From Actinomadura sp. 6K520 (GTDB taxonomy: Bacteria; Actinomycetota; Actinomycetes; Streptosporangiales; Streptosporangiaceae), in contig NZ_SMLC01000002.1 in assembly GCF_004349245.1 (NCBI RefSeq), positions 82,383-146,382 on the forward strand: a DNA stretch of 64,000 bases, given 5' to 3'. The notes beneath the pieces are model-generated. The model was not told the DNA's origin, did not search any database, and was given only the letters and a program-made list of their open reading frames with translations. Below, piece by piece: positions 1 to 9,165 of the stretch. The position numbers and the translations under genes were made by a program. Positions within the stretch are counted from its first letter, which is position 1; the number at the start of each line of letters is the position of its first letter.

Positions 1-379
1 CGGGCGGCACGACGCGTCCCTTGTACGCCTGGTAGTAGAAGCCGTCGTCGACGTCCCCGCGCTGCGCGGCCAGCACCAGCAGCGGCAGTTCGTGCAGGTG
101 GACGTACCCGGCGAGGGCGTTCGCGCCGACGAGCAGGCCCGCGTTCTGGCAGACGACGGCGCCGAGCCCGCCCGCGAGCGCCGCCCCGGCGGCGATGCCC
201 AGCGCGTCGTCCTCCCTGGTGACCTTGACGTGCCGGATCCGCGGATCGGCGTCGAGGGCCGTGAGGAGAGGGGACAGCCACGAGTCGGGGAGGCTCGCCA
301 CGACCTGGATGCCCGCCGCGCCGAGCGCGGTGCGCAGGGTCGCGGCCGGGTCCCGGCCCGGTGGACGCTCGTTGCTCAC
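1..379 (-). CDS. thiamine-diphosphate-binding decarboxylase, alpha-subunit-like (3' end outside window)
   Basis: About 126 N-terminal residues are visible and the frame is open to the left edge. The peptide matches the N-terminal pyrimidine-binding half of thiamine-diphosphate enzymes of the sulfopyruvate/phosphonopyruvate decarboxylase alpha type. It has a PDSWLSPLL segment, the conserved TREDDALGIAAGAALAG stretch carrying the cofactor-activating Glu, and a QNAGLLVGANALAG segment. The GTG start overlaps the stop of the molybdenum-enzyme gene in a GTGA junction, so it is the last visible gene of the long minus-strand operon. A beta subunit carrying the diphosphate-binding half would be expected beyond the left edge. 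Decarboxylation of a 2-oxo acid late in the pathway is inference; the substrate cannot be told from this fragment. Confidence 0.7.
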   Translation of the reverse strand, partial: MSNERPPGRDPAATLRTALGAAGIQVVASLPDSWLSPLLTALDADPRIRHVKVTREDDALGIAAGAALAGGLGAVVCQNAGLLVGANALAGYVHLHELPLLVLAAQRGDVDDGFYYQAYKGRVVPP

Positions 380-3300
380 TGGTCTCCTTCCAACCGTCCG
401 GCCGCCCGTACCGCCATGCCGAGCGCCGCGTCGAGCTTCCAGTCGTTGCCCGCGAGCGGGTGGCCGTGCCTTGCCAGCTCGCCGTCGAGGAGCGCGCGGA
501 ACCGGGCGGGGTCGAAGCGGGCGCCGTCGCATCCCGCCTCCGTGGCGCGGGCCCGCCACGGTGTGGGGGCCACCGCGCCGAGGACGACGCGGGTGTCGTC
601 CCAGCGGCCGGCGGTGACGGTGGCCGACAGCGCGACCGACACGACGGCGAAGTCCCCCGACCACAGCTGGAGCTTGTCGAACACGCAGCGGCGTTCCCGC
701 GCGGAGGCCGGGACGCGTACCGCCGTGACGATTTCGCCGGGCCGCAGGCACGTTTCCCCCGGCCCGGTGTAGAAGTCGCCGATCGTGACCGTCCGGTCCC
801 CGGCGGGGCCGGAGAGCAGCACCCGGGCGTCCAGTGCGGTGAACACGGTGCCGAGGTCGGACGGCGTCACCGCCTGGCAGCGGTGCCCGCCGATCGCCGC
901 GTGGTAGAAGCGGTGGTCGCCCTGGACGGCGTAGCACGGGCACGCGGCGCCGCCGCGCTTGTAGCAGTCGAAGCCGTTGCGGAAGAACCAGCAGCGCTTG
1001 GCCTGCACGAGGTTGCCGCCGACGGTGGCGACCGCCCGGATCTGGGTGGACGCGATCGACGCGACGGCGTCGGCGACCGCGTCGAACCGGCCGCGGGTCG
1101 TGGCCGCGAGGGCGTCCAGGGTGACCGCGGCGCCGATGTCGAGGGCGCCGTCGTCGCGGTCGGTGATCGTCCGCAGGGCAGGGACGGCGCTGAGCCGCAC
1201 CAGGGTCGTCGGTGCGATCAGGCGCTGCTGCCGCTGCGGGGCGAGGTCGGTGTTGCCGCCCACGGCGGTGCCGCCCTCGCCGGTCAGCGCCACGGCCTCG
1301 GCGGTGTCGGCGGGCCGTTCCACCGACTCGATCTCCCGTACCGGGACGCGGCGGGCAAGCCGGGTGCCGAACCGGTGGAGCGTCCAGTGCACGCCGAACG
1401 GGTACGCCCGCCGCAGCAGCTCGATCCACCACCGCGACGGCCGCGCGGCGATCCGGTACCTGCGGGCGGGACGGCCGTCGCGCTCGGCCAGGGCGCGCAG
1501 CACCTTGTCCGGGGTGATCGGCAGGTCGCGGATGCGCACGCCGATCGCGTCGTATACCGCGTTCGCGACCGCGGGGGCGGGCGGCACGATCGGCATCTCG
1601 CCGACGCTCTTGGCGTCGTACGGCCCTGCCTCCTCGTCCCCCTCGATCAGCACGACCCGGACCGGCGGCAGGTCGGCAGCCCTGGGCAGGGCGTAGTTGA
1701 TGTAGGCCGGGTTGACGGTGCGGCCGGACTCGTAGCCGAGCTCCTCGCCGAGCGCGGCGCCGAGCCCCTGCGCGACCCCGCCGATCACCTGGCCCTCGGC
1801 CATCGCCGGGTTGATCGCCCGGCCGATGTCGTGGGCCGCGACGTAGTCCAGGACGCGGACCCGGCCGGTCACTTCGTCCACCTCGACCTCGACCGCGTGG
1901 GCCGCGAAGGTGTAGCTGGCCGAGACGTTCGGGCGGGGGTTGCCGCCACCGAAGGTCTCCATCCGCGGGTCGACATAGGACGTCTCGTGGCTGAGCATCC
2001 CGTCGCGTGCGTCCGGGCTGAGCGCGACCAGGTCGCCGAGCGCGATGTCCGCGTCCGCGGCGTGCGCTCGCCCGCCGGCCAGCCTGACGTCGGCCGAGCC
2101 GAGCTTCTCCGCCGCCAGCCCGCGCACGGTCTCGGCGAGTTCCGCGGCGGCCTTCCGCACGGCGTGGCCGCCCATGTGCGTGCCGCGCGACGACCAGGCG
2201 CCCATGTCGAACGGGGTCAGCTCCCCGTCGGCCATCAGGACGTCCACGTCGTCGACGTCCACGCCGAGTTCCTCCGCGGCGATCTGCGCGAGGATCGTGC
2301 GCTGGCCGGTGCCCGCGTCGGCGCCGCCGAACCGCACCCGCGCCCGGCCGTCCTCGAACAGGTCGACGGCGGCGTCGGACCGGTTGGAGCCGCCGTGCGC
2401 GTACGAGCCGCTGCCGTGCATCCCGCACGCGACGCCCACCCCGCGCAGCGGACGGCGGTCGCGGCGCTTCTCGTCCCAGCCGATCGCGTCGCGGACCGCG
2501 GCCAGGCACTCGGCCAGCCGCGCGGAGCCCAGCCGGGCGCCGGACAGCGTCGTGGTGCCCGGCTCGTTGGCGTTGCGGAGCCGGAAGTCGATCGGGTCGA
2601 TGCCGAGCCGCTCGGCCAGCTCGTCGGCCTGCGACTCCATCGCGAACGCGACCTGCGGGCTGCCGTAGCCGCGGAACTGCCCGCCGGGCGGCAGCGCAGT
2701 GTCGATCAGCCGGGCGTCCCAGGCGACACCCTCCGGCCGGTAGATCGAGCCGAGCGTCTTGATCCCGACCTTCATGATCGACGGTCCGTAGTGGTTGTAG
2801 GCGCCGTTGTCGACGTCGAGCCGGGCGTCGAGGGCGCGGAGCCTGCCGCCGTCGTCGGCGGCCGAGCGGAGCCGCACCCGGAAGGCGTGCCGCGGCTTGG
2901 TGGCGGCGAACTCCTCCTCGCGCGTGTACGCCAGCCGGACGGGCCTGCCCGCGGCGATGGACAGCGCCGCGGCGAGCGCCTCGTGCTCGCACACCTTCGA
3001 CTTGGACCCGAACCCGCCGCCCACGGCGACGTCCCGGCAGATCACCCGCGCGGGGTCGAGCCCGAGCACGTGGGCGACCTCGGTCGTCACGAACCACGGG
3101 GCCTGCGTCGAGGTCCACAGTTCGAGGGTTCCGGTGTCGGCGTGCCAGTGGGCGAGCGTGGTGTTCGGCTCCATGCAGGCGTGCGAGACCCGCGGGTAGT
3201 GGAACGTTCCCTCCACCGACACCGTCGCGGCGTCGCGGCCGGTCCCGGGGTCGCCCCACTGCCCCGTGTCGTGCACCGACACGTTGTGCTCGCCGGACGG

Positions 3301-3762
3301 GCGGCGGTGCAGCCGGAGGGAACGCCGCTTCAGGGCGGCGTCCAACGTCAGCGGTGGCCGCCGGAGGGGACGGCGGTACCGCGCCACGATCGCTTCGGCG
3401 GCGGCCCTGGCCTGCTCCGCGGTCTCCGCGGCGACCGCGGCGACCTCCTCACCGACGAAGCGGACGACGTCGCGGGCGAGCGGATGGCGGTCCGAGTGCG
3501 CCCCTTCCGCGTGGATGTAGGGGGTGTCCACCGGGAAGTCCGCGGCGGTGATCACGGCGTGCACCCCGGGCATCCGGCGCGCCCGCGCGGTGTCCAGGGA
3601 GACGATCCGCGCGTACGGGTGCGGCGAGCGCAGGACATGTGCGGTCAGCGTGCCGGGCGGGGCGAGGTCACCGGCGTAGGCGTCGGTGCCGGAGGTCCGC
3701 TCGTCCCAGTTCTTGGGCGGCACGCTGGTGCCCACGACCCGCGGGACCGGCGGGGAGGTCAC
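376..3762 (-). CDS. xanthine dehydrogenase-family enzyme: molybdopterin subunit fused to FAD subunit
   Basis: A 1128-residue fusion. Residues 1 to about 790 are a CoxL/XdhB-type molybdopterin subunit, with a GGGFGSK motif near residue 249 and an AKSVGE motif placing the catalytic Glu at about 722. Residues from about 800 are a CoxM/FAD-binding domain with a GGNTDL flavin motif near 840 and a TVGGN motif. Such enzymes hydroxylate an aromatic or heterocyclic carbon with water. Between about 921 and 965 the FAD part has a Cys-rich insertion (RCWFFRNGFDC, then ACPC, then GGHRC), resembling the extra 4Fe-4S loop known in 4-hydroxybenzoyl-CoA reductase beta subunits. The GTG start at 3762 was chosen because it overlaps the iron-sulfur gene stop (GTGA) and gives the standard N-terminus; the frame stays open further upstream without sensible homology. 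The fused subunits are normally separate genes. The substrate is unknown; a nitrogen heterocycle fits the neighbours. Confidence 0.88.
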   Translation of the reverse strand: MTSPPVPRVVGTSVPPKNWDERTSGTDAYAGDLAPPGTLTAHVLRSPHPYARIVSLDTARARRMPGVHAVITAADFPVDTPYIHAEGAHSDRHPLARDVVRFVGEEVAAVAAETAEQARAAAEAIVARYRRPLRRPPLTLDAALKRRSLRLHRRPSGEHNVSVHDTGQWGDPGTGRDAATVSVEGTFHYPRVSHACMEPNTTLAHWHADTGTLELWTSTQAPWFVTTEVAHVLGLDPARVICRDVAVGGGFGSKSKVCEHEALAAALSIAAGRPVRLAYTREEEFAATKPRHAFRVRLRSAADDGGRLRALDARLDVDNGAYNHYGPSIMKVGIKTLGSIYRPEGVAWDARLIDTALPPGGQFRGYGSPQVAFAMESQADELAERLGIDPIDFRLRNANEPGTTTLSGARLGSARLAECLAAVRDAIGWDEKRRDRRPLRGVGVACGMHGSGSYAHGGSNRSDAAVDLFEDGRARVRFGGADAGTGQRTILAQIAAEELGVDVDDVDVLMADGELTPFDMGAWSSRGTHMGGHAVRKAAAELAETVRGLAAEKLGSADVRLAGGRAHAADADIALGDLVALSPDARDGMLSHETSYVDPRMETFGGGNPRPNVSASYTFAAHAVEVEVDEVTGRVRVLDYVAAHDIGRAINPAMAEGQVIGGVAQGLGAALGEELGYESGRTVNPAYINYALPRAADLPPVRVVLIEGDEEAGPYDAKSVGEMPIVPPAPAVANAVYDAIGVRIRDLPITPDKVLRALAERDGRPARRYRIAARPSRWWIELLRRAYPFGVHWTLHRFGTRLARRVPVREIESVERPADTAEAVALTGEGGTAVGGNTDLAPQRQQRLIAPTTLVRLSAVPALRTITDRDDGALDIGAAVTLDALAATTRGRFDAVADAVASIASTQIRAVATVGGNLVQAKRCWFFRNGFDCYKRGGAACPCYAVQGDHRFYHAAIGGHRCQAVTPSDLGTVFTALDARVLLSGPAGDRTVTIGDFYTGPGETCLRPGEIVTAVRVPASARERRCVFDKLQLWSGDFAVVSVALSATVTAGRWDDTRVVLGAVAPTPWRARATEAGCDGARFDPARFRALLDGELARHGHPLAGNDWKLDAALGMAVRAAGRLEGDQ

Positions 3763-4262
3763 GCTGTCTCCCGGTGCGCTGTCTCCCGGTGCGCCGTCTC
3801 CCGATGCGCGGCCGCCCGGCGGATCGCGCCGATGATCTGCGTGTAGCCGGTGCAGCGGCAGATGTTCCCCGACATCGCGACCCGGAGTTCCTCGTCGCTG
3901 AGCCGCGCGGCCTCGTCGAGCAGGGCACCCGCCCGGACGATCTGCCCGGGCGTGCAGAACCCGCACTGGAACCCGCCCGTCTCGGCGAACGCGCGCCGCA
4001 GCTCGCGGTGCTCGTCCGCGAGTCCCTCCACGGTCGTGATCCGGGCGTGCTCGGCCTCCTCGACCATGAGCACGCACGACATCACCGGGACGCCGTCGAG
4101 CAGGACCGTGCACGCCCCGCACTCGCCGCGCCCGCACGCCTCCTTGGCGCCGCGCAGCCCCAGCCCGCCGCGCAGCACCGAGAGCAGCGGCTCGCCGGGC
4201 CGCGCGTCGACCTCGACCACGGCGCCGTTGACGTCGAGTTCCGTCCGCCGCGATCGACTCAT
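3759..4262 (-). CDS. xanthine dehydrogenase-family [2Fe-2S] subunit (CoxS/XdhC type)
   Basis: 167 residues, the usual length for this small electron-transfer subunit. The N-terminal plant-ferredoxin cluster is seen as CGRGECGAC followed by a later Cys (VPVMSC). The C-terminal helical cluster domain has CGFCTPGQI and CRCTGY. It passes electrons from the molybdenum centre to FAD in the partner fusion encoded immediately downstream. The ATG at 4262 overlaps the stop of the isochorismatase-like gene (ATGA), and the stop overlaps the GTG of the next gene. The C-terminus carries three in-frame copies of a five-residue unit (AHRET), from a 15-base tandem repeat, which is unusual for the family. Confidence 0.92.
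   Translation of the reverse strand: MSRSRRTELDVNGAVVEVDARPGEPLLSVLRGGLGLRGAKEACGRGECGACTVLLDGVPVMSCVLMVEEAEHARITTVEGLADEHRELRRAFAETGGFQCGFCTPGQIVRAGALLDEAARLSDEELRVAMSGNICRCTGYTQIIGAIRRAAAHRETAHRETAHRETA
3766..3810. repeat. 15-bp tandem repeat, 3 copies
   Basis: Three adjacent 15-base units (3766-3780, 3781-3795, 3796-3810) differing at one or two positions. They lie inside the 3' end of the [2Fe-2S] subunit gene and encode repeated AHRET at its C-terminus. Because 15 is a multiple of three, copy-number change would not shift the frame. Confidence 0.9.
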
Positions 4263-4906
4263 CGTCCGGCGCCCGGTCGCAGCGCGGCCATCAGTTCGTC
4301 CGCCGTGGTGACCACGCCGTGGAAGCGGTCGGTGCTCGCGAGGACCGCCGCGTGGGCGGCGTCGTCGGTGTCGGCGACGCACTCCGCCGGGACCACGACG
4401 TCGAAGTCGCGTGCGTACGCGTCACGGATGGTGGAGTCGACGCAGAAGCTCGTCGTCGTGCCCGCCACGACCAGGACCTGCACGCCGCTCATCCGCAGCA
4501 CGCTCTCCAGCCTCGTGTTGTAGAAGCCGCTGGCGCGGTGCTTGACGATGACCTCGTCCTCGCTGCGGACGTGCTCCTTCACCTCGTCCAGCAGTTCCGC
4601 GTCCCAGGTGCCCTGGTGGCAGAGGTCGAGCCGCACGCCGCGCCGGTCCAGGTGCGACGGGATGCGGCGCCGCGCCCGGCCGCGGTCGCCGGGGAAGTGC
4701 ACCTGCCGCGTGAACCAGACCGGGATCCCGGCGGCGCGGCAGCGTTCGGCCAGGCTCAGCGCGTGCGGGACCATCTCGCGCGGCTTGGCCACGCTGTCCG
4801 CCCCGAACGCGCGCCCGCGGGACCCCTCCGGGTGGCAGAACCCGTTCTGCAGGTCGATGACCAGCAGGCCGACGTCGGCCGGGTCGAGTGTCACGTCAAG
4901 CGGCAT
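4259..4906 (-). CDS. isochorismatase-family cysteine hydrolase (amidase)
   Basis: 215 residues with the full family triad: Asp18 in LLVIDLQNGF, Lys122 in VIVKHRASGF and Cys155 in TTSFCVDST. This fold includes N-carbamoylsarcosine amidase, maleamate amidase, biuret hydrolase and nicotinamidase, which hydrolyse small amides or carbamoyl groups. It sits directly after a hydantoinase-type gene and before the molybdenum enzyme, so hydrolysis of the amide or carbamoyl product of ring opening is a reasonable inference. The ATG at 4906 has a strong ribosome site (GGAGGAAG) about five bases upstream. Its stop overlaps the start of the iron-sulfur gene. Confidence 0.88.
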   Translation of the reverse strand: MPLDVTLDPADVGLLVIDLQNGFCHPEGSRGRAFGADSVAKPREMVPHALSLAERCRAAGIPVWFTRQVHFPGDRGRARRRIPSHLDRRGVRLDLCHQGTWDAELLDEVKEHVRSEDEVIVKHRASGFYNTRLESVLRMSGVQVLVVAGTTTSFCVDSTIRDAYARDFDVVVPAECVADTDDAAHAAVLASTDRFHGVVTTADELMAALRPGAGR

Positions 4907-4952
4907 GGCTTCCTCCGTACGGCTCGTCTGGGCTGTTCGTCGCGGCTCCTCG

Positions 4953-6311
4953 TCACGGGCGCAGCACCCGGCCCGATCCCGGGCGCACCGACACCTCGCC
5001 GTCGCGCAACTGGACCTCGCCGCGCCTGATCGTCAGCGCCGGCCAGCCCTTCAGCGCCATCCCCTCGAACGCGCTGGTGTACTTGCTGCGGGTGACGTCC
5101 GGGCCCACGACGCGCTCGGTGTCGAGGTCGACCACGACGAAGTCGGCGTCGCCGCCGACGGCGATCGCGCCCTTGCGCGGGTAGAGGCCGAAGATGCGGG
5201 CCGGGTTCTCCGCCATCGCGGCGGCGACGTGCTCCAACTCGATGCGGCCCTTCAGCACGCCCTCGGTCAGCACGACGGGCAGCATCGTCGCGAGCCCGGC
5301 GAAGCCCGGCTTCTCCTCCCACAGCGCGGCGCCGGTCTTCACCAGCGGGACGTGGTCGGAACCGATCGTCCGGATGCTTCCGTCGCGGAGGCCGTCCCAC
5401 AGCCGCAGCCGGTCCTCCTCGCCCCGCAGCGCCGGCGCGACCTTCCCGACGCCCGCGCCCTGCTCGGCGAGCCGCCGGTCGTCGATGGTGAGGGCCAGGT
5501 AGTGCGGGCAGGTCTCCAGCACGACGTCCGCGCCGCGCTCGCGGGCCTCGCGGGCGGCGTCGATCCCGGCGCCGATCGTGGTGTGCGGGATGTACAGCGG
5601 GGACTTCTGCAGCTCGGCCAGCCAGATCGCGCGCAGGATGTCCTGCTCCTCGACGAAGCCCGGCCGCGAGTCGGTGTAGGCGGCCAGGTCGGCGCGGCCG
5701 CTCGCCTTGACCCGTTCGGTGAGGTGCTCCACGAGGGAGTCGTCCTCGCAGTGCACCATGCACCGCGCGTACGGCCCGAGTTCGCGGATGCGGGCCATGG
5801 CCTCGTAGAGGTCGGCGTCGGACACGGTCACCAGGCCGATGGGATTACCCTCCGGGTAACCGCCCATGTAGAACTTGTAGCTCCGCACGCCGAACCGCTC
5901 GGCGTACTGGGGGATCTCCTCGATCTGGGCCATCGAGTTGAGGATGAAGTGGAACGCGGTGTCGAACGAGCTGTGCGCCTCCGCGATGTCCCGTTCCTTC
6001 TCGAACGTGTCGAGCAGCGAGGTGGCGCTGCGCTTGTACTGCAGCAGGGTGGTGATGCCGCCGATCGCCGCCGAGACCGACTCGGTCTCGCACAGCTCCT
6101 CGTACGGCACACCGCCGCCCAGGTGGACGTGCGGGTCGACGATGCCCGGCAGCACCGGGCGGCCGCCGCAGTCGATCGTCTCGTCCGCGGCGGGCAGGTC
6201 GGCGTCCCGGCCGATCGCGATGATCTTGCCGTCGCGCACCGCCACACCCGCGTGCACGCGGCCCTTCGGCGTCACGAGTTCCGCGTTGTGCAGCGCGAGG
6301 TCTGCGCTCAT
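4953..6311 (-). CDS. hydantoinase/dihydropyrimidinase-type cyclic amidohydrolase
   Basis: 452 residues of the amidohydrolase superfamily. Metal ligands are visible: DPHVH (His61, His63), the carbamylated lysine in SYKFYMGG (Lys146), His187 in VHCEDD, His243 in IPHTT and Asp319 in GSDH. The C-terminal small-domain motif PRKGAIAVGGDADFVVVD is typical. The enzyme opens cyclic imides or amides such as hydantoins and dihydropyrimidines. Its neighbours suggest it opens a ring first oxidised by the molybdenum enzyme, or the reverse order. ATG at 6311 with AGGAGCC just upstream. The exact substrate cannot be assigned from sequence; allantoinase and dihydropyrimidinase are close relatives. Confidence 0.88.
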   Translation of the reverse strand: MSADLALHNAELVTPKGRVHAGVAVRDGKIIAIGRDADLPAADETIDCGGRPVLPGIVDPHVHLGGGVPYEELCETESVSAAIGGITTLLQYKRSATSLLDTFEKERDIAEAHSSFDTAFHFILNSMAQIEEIPQYAERFGVRSYKFYMGGYPEGNPIGLVTVSDADLYEAMARIRELGPYARCMVHCEDDSLVEHLTERVKASGRADLAAYTDSRPGFVEEQDILRAIWLAELQKSPLYIPHTTIGAGIDAAREARERGADVVLETCPHYLALTIDDRRLAEQGAGVGKVAPALRGEEDRLRLWDGLRDGSIRTIGSDHVPLVKTGAALWEEKPGFAGLATMLPVVLTEGVLKGRIELEHVAAAMAENPARIFGLYPRKGAIAVGGDADFVVVDLDTERVVGPDVTRSKYTSAFEGMALKGWPALTIRRGEVQLRDGEVSVRPGSGRVLRP

Positions 6312-6357
6312 GGTGGAAGGCTCCTGTTCGTAGAGGTGGCGGACGGGGGAGGCCGGC

Positions 6358-7149
6358 TCACCCGCCCGTGCTGCCGAGTTCCCGGGTCAGGCCGCCCGCG
6401 ACACGCACGAGCGCCTTCGCCATGGGCGAGTCGCAGTCCGGCGGGATCGTGACGGTGGTGCCGACGACCGCGATGGCCGCCGTGATGCACGAGTCCTGGA
6501 AGACCGGCGCCGCGAGCGTCCGCACGCCCGTAGCCTGCGGCGTGTTCGTCGCGAGGTTCCTTGCCCGGATGTCCGCCAGTTCGGCGCGCAGCTCGCGTGA
6601 CCTGCGCAGCCGCCCGGCCAGGCCCGGGACGGCCGCGGGGTCCAGGAACGCGCAGAACAGCCGGCCCTGCGCGGATTCGAGCGACAGCCGGGAACCCGCC
6701 CGGATGCTGATCCGCACCAGCCGGTTGGCGTTGTCGTCGACCCGCACCACGATGGGCCCCTCGCCGTCCCACACGCTCAGCACCACCGTCTCGTTCACCT
6801 CGTGCACCAGCGCCTTCAGGAACGGACCGGAGGCGCTGATGATCGGGTGGCCGGACCGCACCGCCGCCGCCAGCGTGAGGATCTGCGGCCCGAGCGAGTA
6901 CAGGCCCGTCGCCGCGTCGAAACGCAGCAGGTTGGCGGTGCGCAGCGCCTTGGTGTAGCGGTGCGCGGTCGGCTTGCTGACACCGAGCCGCGCGGTGAGC
7001 TCGTTGAGGGTGAGGCGCGGGCGGCCCACCGTGAACGCGCCAAGGACCGTCGCGGCGCGCTGCACCGACTGGATGACGGGGGACGCGCCGTCCGGCGGCC
7101 CCCCGCCCGTCCCGGTCACGCCCGTTCCGGCGCCGGAGCCCCGTCCCAT
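6358..7149 (-). CDS. IclR-family transcriptional regulator
   Basis: 263 residues. After a Gly/Pro-rich leader (about 1-23) comes the IclR winged helix (about 24-85: LTLNELTARLGVSKPTAHRYTKAL), then the effector-binding GAF-like domain. It sits inside the operon between the lipoprotein and catabolic genes, the usual place for a substrate-sensing local regulator. A likely operator is the palindrome within the promoter spacer at 11,282-11,296, upstream of the ATPase gene; this is inference. The start has no strong ribosome site, and a GTG about ten codons further in could also serve. Confidence 0.9.
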   Translation of the reverse strand: MGRGSGAGTGVTGTGGGPPDGASPVIQSVQRAATVLGAFTVGRPRLTLNELTARLGVSKPTAHRYTKALRTANLLRFDAATGLYSLGPQILTLAAAVRSGHPIISASGPFLKALVHEVNETVVLSVWDGEGPIVVRVDDNANRLVRISIRAGSRLSLESAQGRLFCAFLDPAAVPGLAGRLRRSRELRAELADIRARNLATNTPQATGVRTLAAPVFQDSCITAAIAVVGTTVTIPPDCDSPMAKALVRVAGGLTRELGSTGG

Positions 7150-7162
7150 CGCGATGAGCCCA

Positions 7163-8203
7163 TCAGCTCCGGGAGTACTCCGGCACGAGCTTCTCCACGT
7201 CCGGAAGCTTCTCGGTCTGGCCCTGGTCGACGAGGATCTGCGCCATCTGCTTCATGGCGTCCATCGGGACGTCCGCGAAGTACGGGTTCTCCGGGTCCGT
7301 GGCCAGCTTCTTGGCGTCCTGCCCGCAGTGCTCGGCCTCGATCCGGTACTTCTCGTCCTTGTTGGCCGGGTCGTTGACCGCGGTGTTGGACTCCTTCAGG
7401 GACGCCAGGAACTTCTTCATCGACTCCTCGTTCTTCTCCACGAAGTCGGCGGTCCCGACGTAGCCGGCGAAGACCAGCCACCGGTCCTTGCCGACCTCCA
7501 TGTACGGGTCGCCGAGGCTCTTGACCCCCGGGGTGTTCGAGTACTGCTCGGGCGCCTGCGAGGCGTCGACCTTGCCGGACGCCACCGCCGACGCCAGCTC
7601 GCCGAACGGCAGCGCGACGAACTTGACCTTCGCCGGGTCGCCGCCCGCGTCCGTCACGAACTGCTGGACGATGATCTGGTTGATCCCGCCGAGCTCGTTG
7701 ACCGCGACGGTCTTGCCGTGGAGGTCCTTGCCGTTCTTGATCGGCGAGTCCTCCTTCACGAGCACCGCGTTCGAGGGGGTCTCCCCCTTCTTCGGCGTGC
7801 CGTACGCCGTCGCCACCCACCGGAGGTCGATGCCGCTGTTCATCGCGAGCATCGTCGAGAACGGGTTGGTGAACGCGAGGTCCGCCGACTTGCCCTGCAC
7901 GGCGGCCAGTCCCGCCGCGCCGCCGCCGGCCTTCACCAGCTCGACCTGCAGCCCGTTCTTCTCGAAGACGCCCTTCTTCTGCGCCCACAGGACCGAGATC
8001 TCGTTGCACAGGCTCAGCGTGGTGACCTTCAGCTTGCTGACGCCGGTCTCGGCGCCGCCGCCGTCACCCGCCGAGCCCGGCGACCCGCACGCGGCGGTGA
8101 GCAGCGCGGTGACCGCCCCCACGGCGATCAGGAACGACTTCCCGGAGCGCCGGTGCGGACGGTTCCCGGTGCGGGGCGACGACGCGGATTCCTTCGTTGA
8201 CAT
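7163..8203 (-). CDS. ABC transporter substrate-binding lipoprotein (NMT1/SsuA-like)
   Basis: 346 residues. A hydrophobic signal segment ends in the lipobox LTAAC (Cys at about residue 39), so it is a membrane-anchored lipoprotein. The mature part has the NMT1/THI5/SsuA pattern: a KGVFEKNGLQVELVKAGGG segment, then DLAFTNPFS. This family binds thiamine-pyrimidine precursors, riboflavin, alkanesulfonates, nitrate or aromatic acids. The ATG at 8203 has GAGGAG upstream. With the two permeases and ATPase further upstream it forms a complete importer, probably for the compound broken down by the downstream enzymes. Confidence 0.9.
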   Translation of the reverse strand: MSTKESASSPRTGNRPHRRSGKSFLIAVGAVTALLTAACGSPGSAGDGGGAETGVSKLKVTTLSLCNEISVLWAQKKGVFEKNGLQVELVKAGGGAAGLAAVQGKSADLAFTNPFSTMLAMNSGIDLRWVATAYGTPKKGETPSNAVLVKEDSPIKNGKDLHGKTVAVNELGGINQIIVQQFVTDAGGDPAKVKFVALPFGELASAVASGKVDASQAPEQYSNTPGVKSLGDPYMEVGKDRWLVFAGYVGTADFVEKNEESMKKFLASLKESNTAVNDPANKDEKYRIEAEHCGQDAKKLATDPENPYFADVPMDAMKQMAQILVDQGQTEKLPDVEKLVPEYSRS

Positions 8204-8268
8204 GCCAACTCCTCAAGGATCGAAGCGGGCCGGGCCGGCGTCGTGGCGCCGGCGCGGCGATGGGGGGT

Positions 8269-9165
8269 TCACGCCGAGTCGGCTCGCTTGCGCGACTCCC
8301 GGTGCCACCGGAGGACGCGGGCCTCGACGAGCGCGAACGCGACGTTCAGGAGCAGGCCGATCACCGCGATCAGCAGCACACCGCTCCACATGTCGACGTA
8401 ACGGAACTGGCGGGAGGCGAGCACGATGTAGTAGCCGATGCCGTTGGTCGCCGCGAAGAGCTCCGAGACGACCATCAGGATGAGCCCGATGCCGAGGCTC
8501 ACCCGCAGCCCGCTGATGATCTGCGGGCTGGCGCCGGGCAGCAGCACCGTGCAGAAGTAGCGGACCCTGCCCATCCGCATGCTGCGCGCCGTCATGATGA
8601 CGGTGCGGTCGATGCCCTGGACCCCGTCCATCGTGTTGATCAGGATCGGGAACACCGTGCCGATGACGATCAGCGAGACGTTCATCTCGTCGGTGACGCC
8701 GAAGAAGACCACGGCGAGCGGGAGCAGCGCCGTCGCCGGGATCGACATCCCGAACCGGATCAGCGGGTTGCACACCGCCGCGGCCCGCGCCGAGACGCCG
8801 AGCGCGATGCCCGCGCAGAGGCCGGCGACCACCGAGATCAGCCAGCCCTGCCCGGCCCGCGCCATGCTGGAGCCCAGGTCGGTGGTGAACTGCTCGGTGA
8901 CGAAGCCGCGCGAGGCGTCGGTGGTGAACCAGTTGGTGAAGAACGCGCCGGCGGACTCGGTGAAGGTGGGGAAGTACGGCGACTGGTACAGCCGGGACCC
9001 CACCTCCCACGCGATCAGCAGCAGCACGACCATCCAGGAGTAGGCGATCGCGCGGCCCAGCGCCGTCCCCGCCGCGGACGCCGCTTCGGCCAGGCCCGGC
9101 AGCGGGGGCCGGCCGCGGCTCGCGGTGCCCCGCTCGGCCCGTGCGGTGCTCGTCGTCTCGGTCAT
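8269..9165 (-). CDS. ABC transporter permease (SsuC/BPD type)
   Basis: 298 residues with about six membrane segments and the inner-membrane permease EAA-type loop (TARSMRMGRVRYFCTVLLPGASPQIISGLR). The N-terminal 40 residues are hydrophilic, followed by YSWMVVLLLIAWEV. The ATG at 9165 was chosen because it overlaps the stop of the other permease (ATGA); the much longer open frame upstream is an out-of-frame read through that gene. It pairs with the permease at 9162-10025 as a heterodimeric channel. Confidence 0.9.
   Translation of the reverse strand: MTETTSTARAERGTASRGRPPLPGLAEAASAAGTALGRAIAYSWMVVLLLIAWEVGSRLYQSPYFPTFTESAGAFFTNWFTTDASRGFVTEQFTTDLGSSMARAGQGWLISVVAGLCAGIALGVSARAAAVCNPLIRFGMSIPATALLPLAVVFFGVTDEMNVSLIVIGTVFPILINTMDGVQGIDRTVIMTARSMRMGRVRYFCTVLLPGASPQIISGLRVSLGIGLILMVVSELFAATNGIGYYIVLASRQFRYVDMWSGVLLIAVIGLLLNVAFALVEARVLRWHRESRKRADSA

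Noticed and set aside
361..3846. Very long plus-strand open frame opposite the molybdenum enzyme gene
   Set aside because: Antisense frame kept open by GC-rich codon bias; Arg/Gly/Val-rich product without domains, while the minus strand has clear catalytic motifs.
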